From contig NZ_JPQU01000027.1 of NCBI RefSeq assembly GCF_000737245.1, positions 38,114-102,113 on the forward strand: a DNA stretch of 64,000 bases. Direction: 5' to 3'. This document shows positions 46,147 to 55,702 of the stretch, piece after piece (the first letter of the stretch is position 1; every line of letters begins with the position of its first letter). Origin of the DNA: Pseudomonas syringae. Lineage in GTDB: Bacteria; Pseudomonadota; Gammaproteobacteria; Pseudomonadales; Pseudomonadaceae. Position numbers and translations under genes: made by a program. The notes below the pieces were generated by a model. That model was not told the DNA's origin, did not search any database, and was given only the letters and a program-made list of their open reading frames with translations.

Positions 46147-47413
46147 ACCTGTCTTCGCCCTGATTGACTGCAATAGCTTCTACGCGAGCTGTGAGCGAGT
46201 CTTTAGACCTGACTTAGCCAAGACGCCAATCGTGGTTTTGTCCAACAACGACGGATGCGTAATCGCGCGCAGCTACGATGCGAAAGAGTTTGTGACGATG
46301 GGCGCGCCGTACTTCCAGATTAAGGATCACCTGCGTCGCAATGGCGTCGTCGCGTTCAGCAGTAACTACGCGCTTTACGGTGACATGAGCGAGCGGGTGA
46401 TGACGATTATCGAGTCCATGGTGCCAGCCCTGGAGGTCTATAGCATCGATGAGGCGTTTGCCGATCTGACAGGTATTTCTGGGGACTTGACAGCGTTCGG
46501 TCGCACCATCCGTTCCGCCATTTACCAGCGCACGGGTATTCCAGTTGGTGTTGGAATAGCACGAACCAAAACGCTGGCGAAACTAGCCAATCACACGGCG
46601 AAACGTCTCCTGAAGAAGACGGGTGGAGTCGTAGATATCTGCGATCCGTTTAACCGGGACTGGACGCTGCGAAACACGGACGTCGGTGAGGTGTGGGGCG
46701 TTGGCAAAAGGATGAAAGCGCATCTTGAAGTTATGGGTATCAGGACAGCTATGGACTTAGCGAAGGCCGATCCTTGGACGCTGCGGCAGAAGTTTAGTGT
46801 CGTGATCGAGAAGACAGCCCGCGAGCTTGCTGGTACGCCTTGCCTTGAGCTGGGGGAAGCTGAGCCGCCGAAGCAGGAAATCTGTTGTAGCCGGATGTTC
46901 GGCAATCGCTTGACTGAAATTGAGCCTATCAAGGAGGCGGTTGCCACCTACACGCAACGCGCCGCTGAGAAGCTAAGAACGCAGAATTCTCTTTGCAAAA
47001 AAATTCGGGTCAGCATCCGTACTGGGATGTTCAATCCTGAAGAAGCCAAATACGCCAACGGCGCCCTGGTTGAATTGCCGTACCCCACGAACGACGTTCG
47101 GCTGATGACCAAGGCTGCCACCGAAGCAGTCAATCGTCTGTTTCGACCAGGTTTCAAGTACAGCAAGGCCGAAGTGCTGCTGATGGATCTTCGTCAACCG
47201 GGTGAGTTTACGGATGACTTGTTCGCCTATTCGCAGCCAGCTGCGGCTGACAAAGTCATGAGCGTGCTGGATGAAATCAATGATCGCTGGGGGCGGGGGA
47301 CTCTCCGTGCGGCAAGTGTGCCGGCGGCGCCGGATTGGGCGATGCGGCGTGATCTCATGAGCAGCAGTTTCACGACGAAAATCGACCAGCTATGGACAGT
47401 CAATGCGAAATGA
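46133..47413 (+). CDS. umuC: UmuC, Y-family DNA polymerase V catalytic subunit (RulB type)
   Basis: 426 residues, full length. The palm begins FALIDCNSFYASCERVF with the first catalytic Asp, and the second acidic pair is in EVYSIDEAFADL. PVGVGIARTKTLAKLANHTA and VWGVGKRMKAHL (HhH thumb) are typical of Y-family enzymes. It makes error-prone bypass synthesis during the SOS response. rulB genes are known insertion hotspots on Pseudomonas plasmids; this copy is intact. Confidence 0.95.
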   Translation: MTRPEPVFALIDCNSFYASCERVFRPDLAKTPIVVLSNNDGCVIARSYDAKEFVTMGAPYFQIKDHLRRNGVVAFSSNYALYGDMSERVMTIIESMVPALEVYSIDEAFADLTGISGDLTAFGRTIRSAIYQRTGIPVGVGIARTKTLAKLANHTAKRLLKKTGGVVDICDPFNRDWTLRNTDVGEVWGVGKRMKAHLEVMGIRTAMDLAKADPWTLRQKFSVVIEKTARELAGTPCLELGEAEPPKQEICCSRMFGNRLTEIEPIKEAVATYTQRAAEKLRTQNSLCKKIRVSIRTGMFNPEEAKYANGALVELPYPTNDVRLMTKAATEAVNRLFRPGFKYSKAEVLLMDLRQPGEFTDDLFAYSQPAAADKVMSVLDEINDRWGRGTLRAASVPAAPDWAMRRDLMSSSFTTKIDQLWTVNAK

Positions 47414-47554
47414 GTAGTCCAACTGATCGGAGCTTGAAGTAGGAGCTCATGGCGACGACACTCCCGGCGATTCGGGTCGCATCTGCAGCTGGAATTTGTA
47501 CTCTCGGGCTTAGATTTCTGACCTTTCAACGCGACTTTTCAAGCACTTTTATTT

Positions 47555-47572
47555 GGCATCCGAACGGATGCC
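47555..47572. terminator. Short hairpin downstream of umuC
   Basis: GGCATCC and GGATGCC pair around a GAAC loop 142 bp after the umuC stop. A T-rich run precedes rather than follows it on the plus strand, so it is a weak candidate for termination of umuDC. Confidence 0.35.
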
Positions 47573-47605
47573 TAAGGCCCGTTTTACATGGAAGGGGAAA
47601 TTAGG

Positions 47606-47863
47606 ATGGCACCAGGTGGTACAAACTCTCAGATGAGGCGTGATCTTGTAGGGATTAGCTCTGACCTCAAATGGTCATCTGTAGAGCTTTTGCGAATCGC
47701 TGATCGCCTTGAAGCGGCTGGCAACTCAGCGGACGCGCAGGCAATACATCGTATGATCCAGGTCTTTCAAGGTGGTGAAGAGCGGCTAACGCTCATAGCT
47801 GATTTGGTGAGATCCGAAGCGCTCGGGTCGTCGTCTGAGGAACGGTTTTACGTTGAGCTGTGA
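47606..47863 (+). CDS. Small hypothetical protein (85 residues)
   Basis: The frame starts at ATG 47588 or, better placed behind AGGGG, at ATG 47606 (MAPGGTNSQMRRDLVGISSD). The protein is helical and charged (SVELLRIADRLEAAGNSADA), without signal or membrane parts. No family is recognised. It lies between umuC and a decayed chemoreceptor. Confidence 0.5.
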   Translation: MAPGGTNSQMRRDLVGISSDLKWSSVELLRIADRLEAAGNSADAQAIHRMIQVFQGGEERLTLIADLVRSEALGSSSEERFYVEL

Positions 47864-47867
47864 TCAT

Positions 47868-47895
47868 TGAGGTATGAGGTATGAGGTATGAGGTT
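47868..47895. repeat. 7-bp tandem repeat (TGAGGTA x3 plus TGAGGTT)
   Basis: Three exact copies of TGAGGTA followed by TGAGGTT at the 5' border of the chemoreceptor remnant. The sequence GATCATTGAGG just before it recurs at about 47934, so a short duplication may mark the rearrangement that removed the rest of the receptor. Confidence 0.8.
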
Positions 47896-48486
47896 TTAGG
47901 TCGCGTGGAGGTTCAAGCTGAACAAACATCCCTGATCATTGAGGAACTTAAGGGTGAAAGCTATTCAATCTCTTCGGTTCTGGATGTAATTCGTGGCGTC
48001 GCCGAGCAAACCAATCTGCTGGCTTTAGATCGCTGCCATTGAGGCTGCCCGTGCGGGTGAGCAGGGTCGTGGATTTGCGGTGGTTGCCGACGAAGTACGG
48101 AATCTGGCTAAAAAGACTCAGGATTCGACCGTCAGCATTCAGAAGATGATCGCCAATCTACAATTTGGCTCCGACCGTGCCGCCACTTCCATGCAGGAAA
48201 CCCTTGGTAAGGCTCAAGAGGGCGCAAGCAACGTAGTGCGTGCGGGTGAGTTGCTGGAAGAGATAGCCGAGGGCATAGCGACCGTCAGCGACAGCAACAT
48301 ACAAGTGGCCTCGGCGGCCGAACAACAGAGTCAGGTTGCCGAGGAGATCCACCGCAACGTAAACGACATCAACACTGTGGTCATCCAGATCAGCGCTGGT
48401 GCTCAACGGACAGCCGTTACCAGCCTCGAACTGGCCGCCTCGCCGAACAGCAGCAGGGGTTGGTCGGACGGTTCAAAGTGAGCTGA
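47896..48486 (+). pseudogene. Methyl-accepting chemotaxis protein, decayed C-terminal fragment
   Basis: Only the signalling hairpin remains: [17 protein letters not shown], then after a +1 shift near 48027 [20 protein letters not shown] and onward. A second shift near 48430 separates TSLELAAS from [14 protein letters not shown], the usual last residues of Pseudomonas receptors, ending at 48486. No sensor domain, membrane helices or start are present. It is a dead fragment, possibly kept as recombination substrate. Confidence 0.85.
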
Positions 48487-48512
48487 GTTACGAGTTGCTT
48501 AACTGGATGCTC

Positions 48513-48543
48513 AAATGCCTGAGAGAATTACTTTCAGGCATTT
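48513..48543 (+). terminator. Hairpin downstream of chemoreceptor fragment
   Basis: AAATGCCTGA and TCAGGCATTT form a perfect 10-bp stem with an 11-base loop; the A/T ends of the stem give a T run on either strand, so it can work as a bidirectional intrinsic terminator. Confidence 0.65.
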
Positions 48544-48619
48544 AGGATTGATGGGCGAAAGGGTGACGCGTCTACCTTACGCACTCAGACTCTTGTGGTT
48601 CATATCCCAAGCGTAGTAG

Positions 48620-49078
48620 TTAGCGTGGGTCAAACGCCGCGCGAGTTGAACCTGGTGGCGGTTCGTTTAACACGGCCCAAAACTGACTTAACTCACAGAC
48701 AGCTGAGATGAGTTCATTAAACCCGTTGGGCTTCACGACGTATGCATTTACGCCGAGCTCATACGCACGGCCTACATCTATTTCCGTATTCGAGCTGGTG
48801 AGCATAGCGACCGGGATGCTTTGCATTTGCTCATCAGCTCGGACTGCCTCCAAGACGCCGAACCCGTCAATTTTCGGAAGCTTCAAGTCGAGTAAAATCA
48901 CTGAAGGATTGCCATCAGTACGCCCCATAAAATCGTTGCGCCGATGCAGGTAGTCTACAGCCTCTAAACCGTCTCGCAGGATGATGACTTCTTTCCACAG
49001 CTGCGCTCGCTCCAAGGCTATTAGTATTAGCTCAATATCCTTAAGATCATCTTCTACCAGGAGTATCTGTTTTCGCAT
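48620..49078 (-). CDS. Single-domain response regulator (Rcp1-like)
   Basis: 152 residues, receiver domain only: ILLVEDDLKDIELILIAL (acidic pair), SVILLDLKLPKIDGFGVLEA (phospho-Asp), VAMLTSSN and VVKPNGF (Lys). There is no output domain, so it would relay phosphate or bind a partner. The ATG at 49078 is chosen over a TTG that adds ten residues. No kinase gene is adjacent, although this type often accompanies phytochrome-like kinases. Confidence 0.88.
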   Translation of the reverse strand: MRKQILLVEDDLKDIELILIALERAQLWKEVIILRDGLEAVDYLHRRNDFMGRTDGNPSVILLDLKLPKIDGFGVLEAVRADEQMQSIPVAMLTSSNTEIDVGRAYELGVNAYVVKPNGFNELISAVCELSQFWAVLNEPPPGSTRAAFDPR

Positions 49079-49557
49079 ATCGAGACCGCGTGTAGAAAAA
49101 AACGCCAATACATTACCAGAAGTCCTAATGATTGAGTATCGACTCGAGTCAGGAGGATCCCCGGATGCCCCGGGTGTGTGAGAAACATGCGCCCAGCAGC
49201 TAATCCATGGATGCTGTAAGGCATTGTAGTAATTTACCTAGCCGCAATCGCGGCAGCAGTGCTGTGTGCCAGGGAAGCGACCCGCTTGAAGCGTTTGACG
49301 CCGAAACGTAATCGTCTGAGGAACACATTCTGCACCAGCACGTGTCGGGTAAGCAGACGTTCAACACACCTACCGAAACTCCCATGGTTTTAGTGTAGAA
49401 GGAAAAGTGCAATCACTATGCTTTTTGACTCGTCTGGGAGCAGCTACCAGAGCGAGTCCCAGCAACAGGTTCGAACAATGATTCAACAATAGTACAGTCT
49501 AGAGTGTTCGAACCTATGGATGTAGACTCATAAGTGCCTGCCATCAAGAGCAGCGCT
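49079..49557. other. Intergenic region between response regulator and AraC gene
   Basis: About 480 bp; no gene, RNA or repeat that I can support. The one frame of about 70 residues on the minus strand (49200-49412) has a Cys/Ser-rich random-looking translation. The gene at 49558 ends here and the response regulator promoter must lie near 49090. Confidence 0.5.
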
Positions 49558-50538
49558 CTATGGATCGCTTTTACTCCGTGTCACCCCTTTGGCAAACGTG
49601 ATATTAGGATGCTCGAAAAAGGCCTGATTATAGTATTTACAAAATATCTGGTAATTAGGAAAACCGCACTCATACGCAACAGACTTTGGTGAGATGCCGG
49701 GCTCGTTTAAAAGCTTGAATCTGGCTTTATCTAGTCTCACTGTTCTCAGGTACAAAATAGGCGTCGTATGCTTATATCGCTTGAACCCCCCTTGTAGGGC
49801 CCGGATGCTCATGCCCGCATGCGCTGCGACCTCACCGACCGTCAAGTGCGGATCGGTATTATGCCTCATGAACTCCGCTGCTATCTTTATGGAGTGTGGC
49901 GTGGGAAGTACCACACTGTTAACATCAAGCAGTGTTCGACTATAATTATTCGGAAAATTGTAAAGCACGAACCCAACTAAGCTTTCCTTCAAGCTTTCTG
50001 CAATGCTCTGGATTAATAGTAATGTATTAGTAACGAAGCTCAATATCGTCCCTACTAAATTTTGAAGGAACGAAATTTGAGGTGGTGAGGCTTGGTAAGT
50101 CATAAAGTAAACCCTTGTTTTTGGAGGCTTTCCTAAAAGCAAGGTCAAATACCTAGTGATGTCTAAGTTAGAAATATAAATGGTCGTATATTGAATGCCA
50201 GGGGAGTAGCTGCCTAAAAACACGTCGCGCTGATCAGTTATAGCAATTCCACCCGCCGTAAGTCTATGCCTGCCGTTGTTTGTTTTCCATTCAATTGAAC
50301 CGTGGTGTGGAATGGAAATTAGAAAGCCATCAACTTCGTTCTTGGTTGCGTATCCCCAACCGGAATTGCTTGATGAAACGCTCACGAACGAAGTACCCAG
50401 AATACATACTTTTTTGGCATAGTGAAATTTAGAACCTTCACCTTCGTGGATTATCATGTCGTTGTCATGATTTTTAAAATGCTCAGAAGCTTCATCTACA
50501 TGTGCTATTAGGAGGTTTGAAGCGATATAAATTTCCAT
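49558..50538 (-). CDS. AraC-family transcriptional regulator
   Basis: 326 residues. The C-terminal double helix-turn-helix begins LTVGEVAAHAGMSIRALQGG, then FKRYKHTTPILYLRTVRLDK, and ends with CGFPNYQIFCKYYNQAFFEH, the second HTH. The N-terminal 200 residues match the AraC-binding-like sensor type seen in the paralogue at 56428-57399: both share a SSxSGWG segment and a NNYS or HNYS segment before the DNA-binding part. The gene is AT-rich and probably acquired. The target genes are unknown; it is divergent from the small fragment region at 50.7 kb. Confidence 0.88.
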   Translation of the reverse strand: MEIYIASNLLIAHVDEASEHFKNHDNDMIIHEGEGSKFHYAKKVCILGTSFVSVSSSNSGWGYATKNEVDGFLISIPHHGSIEWKTNNGRHRLTAGGIAITDQRDVFLGSYSPGIQYTTIYISNLDITRYLTLLLGKPPKTRVYFMTYQASPPQISFLQNLVGTILSFVTNTLLLIQSIAESLKESLVGFVLYNFPNNYSRTLLDVNSVVLPTPHSIKIAAEFMRHNTDPHLTVGEVAAHAGMSIRALQGGFKRYKHTTPILYLRTVRLDKARFKLLNEPGISPKSVAYECGFPNYQIFCKYYNQAFFEHPNITFAKGVTRSKSDP

Positions 50539-50757
50539 ACGTCACTCTCGATAGCTTGATAGATAGTACCCCACAGGTCTATCGACCAAGCCTGTTCTTT
50601 AAAATTTCAAAAAAATCACGACATTTCAACGTAATCGACGCGCTCTATTATGTGCTTAATTGTGATTTGTTAAAGCTATGGAAAATCTAATCAATTTTGA
50701 TAATCGTTATACCGTGAGAGGAAGTAGACGGACAATCCGGTTGTTCTCGGGGCCTCT

Positions 50758-50973
50758 TTGAAGGGCGAGTGCCGGTGCATCAAGCTTGGAGATAAGAAGA
50801 ATTCCGCGGAGCTTCGATGTGGCCGAACGGCAGTGGCGGCCGACGAAGCGGAAGTGCAGGCTCTAAAAGAGCGCGCTAAAGGCTTGGCTCGCTGGGTGCC
50901 AGAAAAAAGATACCTTTTAAAGAAATGCGCACTAGATATAAAAAAACGCATTTTTATCTTGTTCGAAGCCTAG
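50758..50973 (+). pseudogene. Possible remnant of an IS3-type OrfA
   Basis: 71-residue frame, MKGECRCIKLGDKKNSAELR, then VQALKERAKGLARWVPEKRY and LLKKC. The order ALKER...LLKKC weakly recalls the leucine-zipper part of IS3-family OrfA proteins (ELR...ILKKA). There is no HTH upstream. It is short and degenerate, and the assignment is tentative. Confidence 0.3.
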
Positions 50974-50979
50974 AGCTTA

Positions 50980-51186
50980 TTGAGCGAGCGCTTTATAGTC
51001 CATTCACCCAGCGAGGAGCTGGAGATTTTCCAGTCATGCATATTGCTAAATTATAAAAACTGTTTTGTGTGCGGGGTTTCAAATAAACCTGATTTTTTTA
51101 AAGAAATTTTGAGTTGGAAAAGGGAGGGACATTGGAGCTGCGTAAAATTTGATGATGTTACGGCCCATATGTTCGTTGATTCTTAA
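50980..51186 (+). CDS. Possible small hypothetical protein
   Basis: 68-residue frame with TTG start, MSERFIVHSPSEELEIFQSC, then SCVKFDDVTAHMFVDS. It reads somewhat protein-like, with an AT-rich codon set like the surrounding acquired DNA, but there is no clear ribosome site or relative. Confidence 0.25.
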   Translation: MSERFIVHSPSEELEIFQSCILLNYKNCFVCGVSNKPDFFKEILSWKREGHWSCVKFDDVTAHMFVDS

Positions 51187-51379
51187 TGTCTCTTGGATGA
51201 GAGCAGTGTGTAAGATAGGCCCTTAATAGCCCTGCGTTAAGCTTGGGTGGTAGGGGATCTAAATAGTTGGTTCAAGATTGTGATGTGCATAGGTAAGGTG
51301 ATTTATGTGAATGCAAGAGCTAGGTGCGTAAGTAGTGGTCTGTATAATTAATCTTCATACGTGTTTTTCAGGTGTTAAC

Positions 51380-53005
51380 ATGAGTATTAGAAATCTCAAA
51401 ATCTCTGGTAGAGCCTCACTTTTCTTCGGTGTCATTGTATCAATACTTGTCGGTATAGGCGTGTTCTCTTATTTGCAATTGGGACATCTCCGCTCGGCCA
51501 GTCAGGTATTAGAGGAGAACGCTCTACCTAGCACGCAAGTTATCGACGATATCCAAATTGCATTACTAAGCGCTCGACTCGAAAGCATCAGGCTACTTGC
51601 AAATACTAATGAACTAGCGAAAGAAGCTGCTGAGTCAAAAGTGAGGGCCGCGCTCGAAAGCATGAAGAAAAACAGCGATTATTATCGTTCAAATTTGATT
51701 TATGGTGAGCAAGACCGAGCTCAGTTTTCTGAAGCGGAAGACAAGATGAATGCTTATATTGATGGATTATTTAAGCTTTTAAATATGAATGAGACTGATC
51801 ATGAAAAAGCTCTGGTTTTTGCTAATACAGAACAAGCTGAGCGAGCGAGTGCTTTTCAAGAAAAGCTCACGATCATCAGGAAGTTTATCGCGCTGCAAGC
51901 CAAAGAGCTAGGTTCTGAAGCTGCGGCAAGTTACCAGCGGAGCTTGCAAGTGCTAATAGTTGTTATCGTCAGCGCACTTGTATTGACGGTTTTTCTCGCT
52001 GTTACTTTAACCCACAGTATCGTCAAACCGATCACTGAGTCGCTTGAGTTTGCAGAGGAGATAGCGTCAGGAAATCTGTCACGCCAGTTAATGATTGTTG
52101 GCGATGATGAAGCATCTCGACTCATGGTAGCACTCAACGTGATGGCATCCAATCTCAGATCTACAATTCAAGAGATATCTGGCGCATCTATGCAGTTGAG
52201 CACTGCGGCTGTGGAGATGATGTCCGTTACTGAGGATGCGGACAGAGTGCTTCAGCAGCAGAACAGCGAGATTGAGCAGGCTGCCACCGCAGTGAACGAA
52301 ATGACTTCTGCTATAGAGGAGGTCGCACGTAACGCTGCATCAACTTCTGAAGCGGCGCGAGGTTCAAGTGCGTCCGCAGATATAGGGAACGAACGTGTTG
52401 CTGAGACATTGGCTGCCATGGAAGTGCTGACGGGTCATGTCGAAAACTCATCGGTGCAAGTTTTAGCGTTGGCGGAACAAGCCCAAGATATTAGCAAGGT
52501 TTTGAGCGTCATTCGTGGGATAGCCGAGCAAACTAATCTTTTGGCATTGAATGCTGCAATTGAAGCGGCACGGGCAGGTGAGCAGGGTAGAGGTTTTGCT
52601 GTCGTTGCGGATGAAGTGCGTGCACTTGCTCATAGAACCCAAATATCTACCCAAGAAATCGAGCAAATGATAGCGGCGATTCAATCTGGCTCGTCCATCA
52701 CCGTGGAGGCCATACAAAAAAGCACCGATGAGGTGCAAAATACTCGTATTACCGCTGAAGGCGCTGGTGACTCATTGCGTCTGATAGCTAGTTCTGTATT
52801 AGAGATTAACAACCGAAACATTCAAATCGCGGCAGCTTCTGAAGAACAGGCTTATGTCGCGCGGGATGTCGATAGAAGTTTGATCAGTATTCGTAATCTG
52901 GCTATCCAAAGCAGCGATGGGGCTCATCAAACTATGACCGCCAGCAACGAACTTTCAAAATTAGCAATTCGCTTGACTGAGTTGGTTAAACAGTTCAAAG
53001 TCTAG
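51380..53005 (+). CDS. Methyl-accepting chemotaxis protein with four-helix sensor domain
   Basis: 541-residue membrane chemoreceptor. A first helix ([19 protein letters not shown]) is followed by a periplasmic helical-bundle sensor of about 150 residues with the ESIRLLAN and [11 protein letters not shown] pattern of 4HB_MCP domains. A second helix ([20 protein letters not shown]), a HAMP domain and the signalling hairpin with the invariant [20 protein letters not shown] then [14 protein letters not shown] complete it, ending KQFKV. ATG 51380 has AGGTG upstream; a longer frame from 51335 lacks one. No ligand is identifiable. Confidence 0.93.
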   Translation: MSIRNLKISGRASLFFGVIVSILVGIGVFSYLQLGHLRSASQVLEENALPSTQVIDDIQIALLSARLESIRLLANTNELAKEAAESKVRAALESMKKNSDYYRSNLIYGEQDRAQFSEAEDKMNAYIDGLFKLLNMNETDHEKALVFANTEQAERASAFQEKLTIIRKFIALQAKELGSEAAASYQRSLQVLIVVIVSALVLTVFLAVTLTHSIVKPITESLEFAEEIASGNLSRQLMIVGDDEASRLMVALNVMASNLRSTIQEISGASMQLSTAAVEMMSVTEDADRVLQQQNSEIEQAATAVNEMTSAIEEVARNAASTSEAARGSSASADIGNERVAETLAAMEVLTGHVENSSVQVLALAEQAQDISKVLSVIRGIAEQTNLLALNAAIEAARAGEQGRGFAVVADEVRALAHRTQISTQEIEQMIAAIQSGSSITVEAIQKSTDEVQNTRITAEGAGDSLRLIASSVLEINNRNIQIAAASEEQAYVARDVDRSLISIRNLAIQSSDGAHQTMTASNELSKLAIRLTELVKQFKV

Positions 53006-53393
53006 GAGAAGACTTTTGATTTGCAGTATATGCAACGCGCCTCTACTTTGGGTTTTATAGAGTTGGGGCGCGCTGCAATATTCATTTATAATTCCATGAT
53101 ATATTTTTGCGCCTTAGCCGGCACGAAAAAGGGAGGCGCCCAGCAAGAAGCCAAATGTCTCCAGAATATACTAGCCGCAGATGGTCTAATAAGCCCGCGG
53201 TATCCTTACGTTCACAGTCAGCAAAGTATAAGTTTGCGGCCTATTTATTATGGTTCATTGCCTTTATTTTGCTTAACCGGTAGTAAAGGCAAAAAAATTG
53301 ACTTCAAATTATATTCGTGCTCATCCATTAAGTTCTTAAATCGCTTGCCGATGATTATTTCAGCGTCCGTTGTCAGCAACCGAGGGTCAGTCC
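53006..53393. other. Intergenic region before the PAS chemoreceptor
   Basis: 388 bp, AT-rich. A frame through it (53021-53467) overlaps the next gene and its translation looks random, so it is not listed. The promoter of the PAS receptor should be here. Confidence 0.5.
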
Positions 53394-54749
53394 ATGTTCA
53401 ACAAATCTATCAAAAAAGAACTAGAGGCCACGAGGGCCGAAATGGTGCGTTACAAGGGATTGATTGAAGCACTGGGCCGCTCCATGGCGGTAGTCGAGTT
53501 TGACCTTGACGGTAAGGTGCTGCAAGCCAACGAAAATTTTCTCACCGTCATGGGCTATAGCTCGGAGCAATTGGTCGGTAAATCGCATCGCGCATTCTGC
53601 ACCTCTACATTGGCTAGTAGCGAAGATTACAATCAATTTTGGTCGCAACTGCGCAGGGGTAGATTCGTCTCGGGCGCCTTCCAACGAGTTAACGCTATAG
53701 GACAGATCGTCTGGCTCGAAGCCAGTTACAACCCGGTGTTTGATGATTTCGGTCAAGTGGATAGGATCGTCAAATACGCCCTGGATGTGACGAGTAAAGT
53801 CGCTGAAGAAGCACTGACTCGGGGTAAGCTGGCAGCATTGGATCGTGCCATGGCTGTTATTGAGTTTGATCTTAATGGCAATATTCTTTCAGCCAATGCC
53901 AATTTCCTACACACCATGGGTTATGGGCTAAATGAGCTTAAGGGAAAGCATCACCGGCTCTTTTGCGAGCCAAGTCTGATCAATAGTAGCGAGTACAGCG
54001 AGTTCTGGCGTCGATTGAATGCAGGTGAGTTCTTCGGTGGACAGTTCAAACGTGTCGGCAAGCACGGCAGGGTGGTTTGGCTAGAAGCGACGTACAATCC
54101 GGTTTACGACGCTGACGGTAAGCTGCTGAAGATTGTCAAATTTGCCAGTGATATCTCCGAGCGGATCGAGCGCTTTGAGGAAGATTCGCGCGGTGCGTCT
54201 CGGGCTTACCACATTTCAGCGGAAACAGAGAAAGTAGCCGAACAGGGCGCCCAAGTCATTCACGAGACAGCCAGAGAGATGCGTCAGATAGCGGAAAGCA
54301 TTGGTGCGTCCGCGCGGCTTGTTAGTCAGTTGGGTGATCGCTCAGACCAAATCTCAACCATCGTCAATACTATTCGGGCGATTGCTGATCAGACCAATCT
54401 GCTGGCCCTTAACGCCGCGATCGAAGCAGCTCGGGCGGGCGACCAGGGTCGAGGTTTCGCGGTCGTGGCCGATGAAGTTCGGCAACTGGCCGGGCGTACG
54501 AGCCGCTCAACAGCAGAAATTGCCGAAATGATCGGGAAGATCCTATCTGAAACCCGTGATGCAGTTGCCAGCATGAACGCCACTCAAGAGGGAGCACAGC
54601 GCGGCGTAGGTCTTGCAGATCAAGCAGGCTCAGTAATTCTTCAGATACGCAGCGGCACCAGCGACGCCGTTGAGGCGGTGAGCATGTTCGCTTCGAAGCT
54701 CGACGAGTCGGAGGTCATTCCGAAAACTGCAATAAGCTGGGTAGGCTAG
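53394..54749 (+). CDS. Soluble PAS-PAS chemoreceptor (BdlA-like)
   Basis: 451 residues without membrane helices. Two similar PAS domains occur (about 25-140 and 145-260), each with the pattern EFDLxGxxLxAN and ending in WLEAxYNPVxD. The MCP signalling region has [20 protein letters not shown] then [14 protein letters not shown]. The order PAS-PAS-MCP and cytosolic location match BdlA of P. aeruginosa, which links nutrient or oxygen signals and cyclic-di-GMP to biofilm dispersal. The two PAS repeats look like an internal duplication. The ATG at 53394 follows CGAGGGTCAG. It is 388 bp downstream of another receptor on the same strand. Confidence 0.88.
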   Translation: MFNKSIKKELEATRAEMVRYKGLIEALGRSMAVVEFDLDGKVLQANENFLTVMGYSSEQLVGKSHRAFCTSTLASSEDYNQFWSQLRRGRFVSGAFQRVNAIGQIVWLEASYNPVFDDFGQVDRIVKYALDVTSKVAEEALTRGKLAALDRAMAVIEFDLNGNILSANANFLHTMGYGLNELKGKHHRLFCEPSLINSSEYSEFWRRLNAGEFFGGQFKRVGKHGRVVWLEATYNPVYDADGKLLKIVKFASDISERIERFEEDSRGASRAYHISAETEKVAEQGAQVIHETAREMRQIAESIGASARLVSQLGDRSDQISTIVNTIRAIADQTNLLALNAAIEAARAGDQGRGFAVVADEVRQLAGRTSRSTAEIAEMIGKILSETRDAVASMNATQEGAQRGVGLADQAGSVILQIRSGTSDAVEAVSMFASKLDESEVIPKTAISWVG

Positions 54750-54793
54750 GAGCCAGTCCTTCTCAGACTAGCTGCCAAGTCATGGCTACTCTT

Positions 54794-54837
54794 GATGGGG
54801 TTGGTAATAGGAGCTGGACACCGCTTCCAACCCCATC
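54794..54837. terminator. Long hairpin after the PAS chemoreceptor gene
   Basis: GATGGGGTTGG and CCAACCCCATC form a perfect 11-bp stem around a 22-base loop, 44 bp past the stop. There is no T run, so it may act as a mRNA-stabilising or Rho-assisted end. Confidence 0.5.
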
Positions 54838-55049
54838 CTGCCGTAGTCACCCGTATCAGTTGAGCACTGACCTATCCAGTCTAGGAGCGGATAGTGCAGA
54901 GAGTTCGAAAACAGGCAACGCGCTTCACTACCGAGTTGTTGCGATTAACCTAAGCGTCGCGAGTAAAAAAATTGTCGGTATTTTTCTGTGTTTCTAATTA
55001 GCACCGGGGCTGAATTCTTTACTGACTTCAAACGTTTCGCCTGGTGTAT

Positions 55050-55310
55050 TCAAAAAAACCTTTTCTGATTGGCTTTAATAATTAAGCGCCATTGGATTTT
55101 ACGTGCATTATCACTAGGATGTTCATGCGACTGGGGAAAAGGCAGACCTTGACTTGTTGCAAATTCGTGTCCACAGCCTTGGCAACGATAAATTCCAGCG
55201 ACCGGCGCCACTCCGTCGTGCTTGTATAAAGTGTTCCATTCGCAATTTTTGAACAGGGAAATCTCAACATAGGTAAGAAACTCTACCGTCTCTCTTGAAA
55301 TGAACGCCAT
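55050..55310 (-). CDS. Small zinc-ribbon-like protein
   Basis: 86 residues. GIYRCQGCGHEFATSQGLPF is half of a zinc ribbon (CxxC), preceded by a Cys in KNCEW, and HEHPSDNARKIQWRLIIKA closes the protein. Similar Pseudomonas proteins exist under non-informative names. It is probably a cytosolic metal-binding protein; function unknown. Confidence 0.65.
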   Translation of the reverse strand: MAFISRETVEFLTYVEISLFKNCEWNTLYKHDGVAPVAGIYRCQGCGHEFATSQGLPFPQSHEHPSDNARKIQWRLIIKANQKRFF

Positions 55311-55442
55311 ACAATATGTCTCATTAAGGTGGTGTAGCTAATTTTCCGTACAACCCATCTAGGTGCGAAGGCTCCTTGGACGTCTGGTAGTCTAAAAAAG
55401 AGAACATGAAACTTTAATAATCACTCTGCAACGCAGTGTGAC

Positions 55443-55667
55443 TCACGCGGCCTTCCAAGTGACGGAAGAAATTCCGTGCTGTTCCGCGTGAAATCTACTC
55501 ATGATAGAGGTCGATCTTCTTCTGAATTTTGGGAGTTCTGCATAACCCGCATCGGCAGCAGCCATATGCCAAGCGATTGCTTCATTCATGTCAGCACAAA
55601 AAATATAAAAGCACTTGCTTTGATCGTGTAGCAAATAGTCAATTTTATAATGCGTTGTGCGAATCAT
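55443..55667 (-). CDS. Small Pseudomonas protein, DUF6555-like
   Basis: 74 residues, MIRTTHYKIDYLLHDQSKCF, then NEAIAWHMAAADAG and a C-terminal HGISSVTW. The pattern HYKIDYLLH...CFYI...EAWHW..CDAG is one I associate with DUF6555, short proteins common in Pseudomonas. No signal or membrane segment. Function unknown. Confidence 0.65.
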   Translation of the reverse strand: MIRTTHYKIDYLLHDQSKCFYIFCADMNEAIAWHMAAADAGYAELPKFRRRSTSIMSRFHAEQHGISSVTWKAA

Positions 55668-55702
55668 TAAGTATCTATCCAGAGCCTGATGTTTTAAAGG
55701 TT

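Noticed and set aside
49200..49412. 70-codon minus-strand frame
   Set aside because: Cys/Ser-rich, no homology or ribosome site.
49466..49515. GTTCGAAC-type sequences suggestive of a tRNA T-loop
   Set aside because: No acceptor or anticodon stem can be built around them; no tRNA was found in the window.
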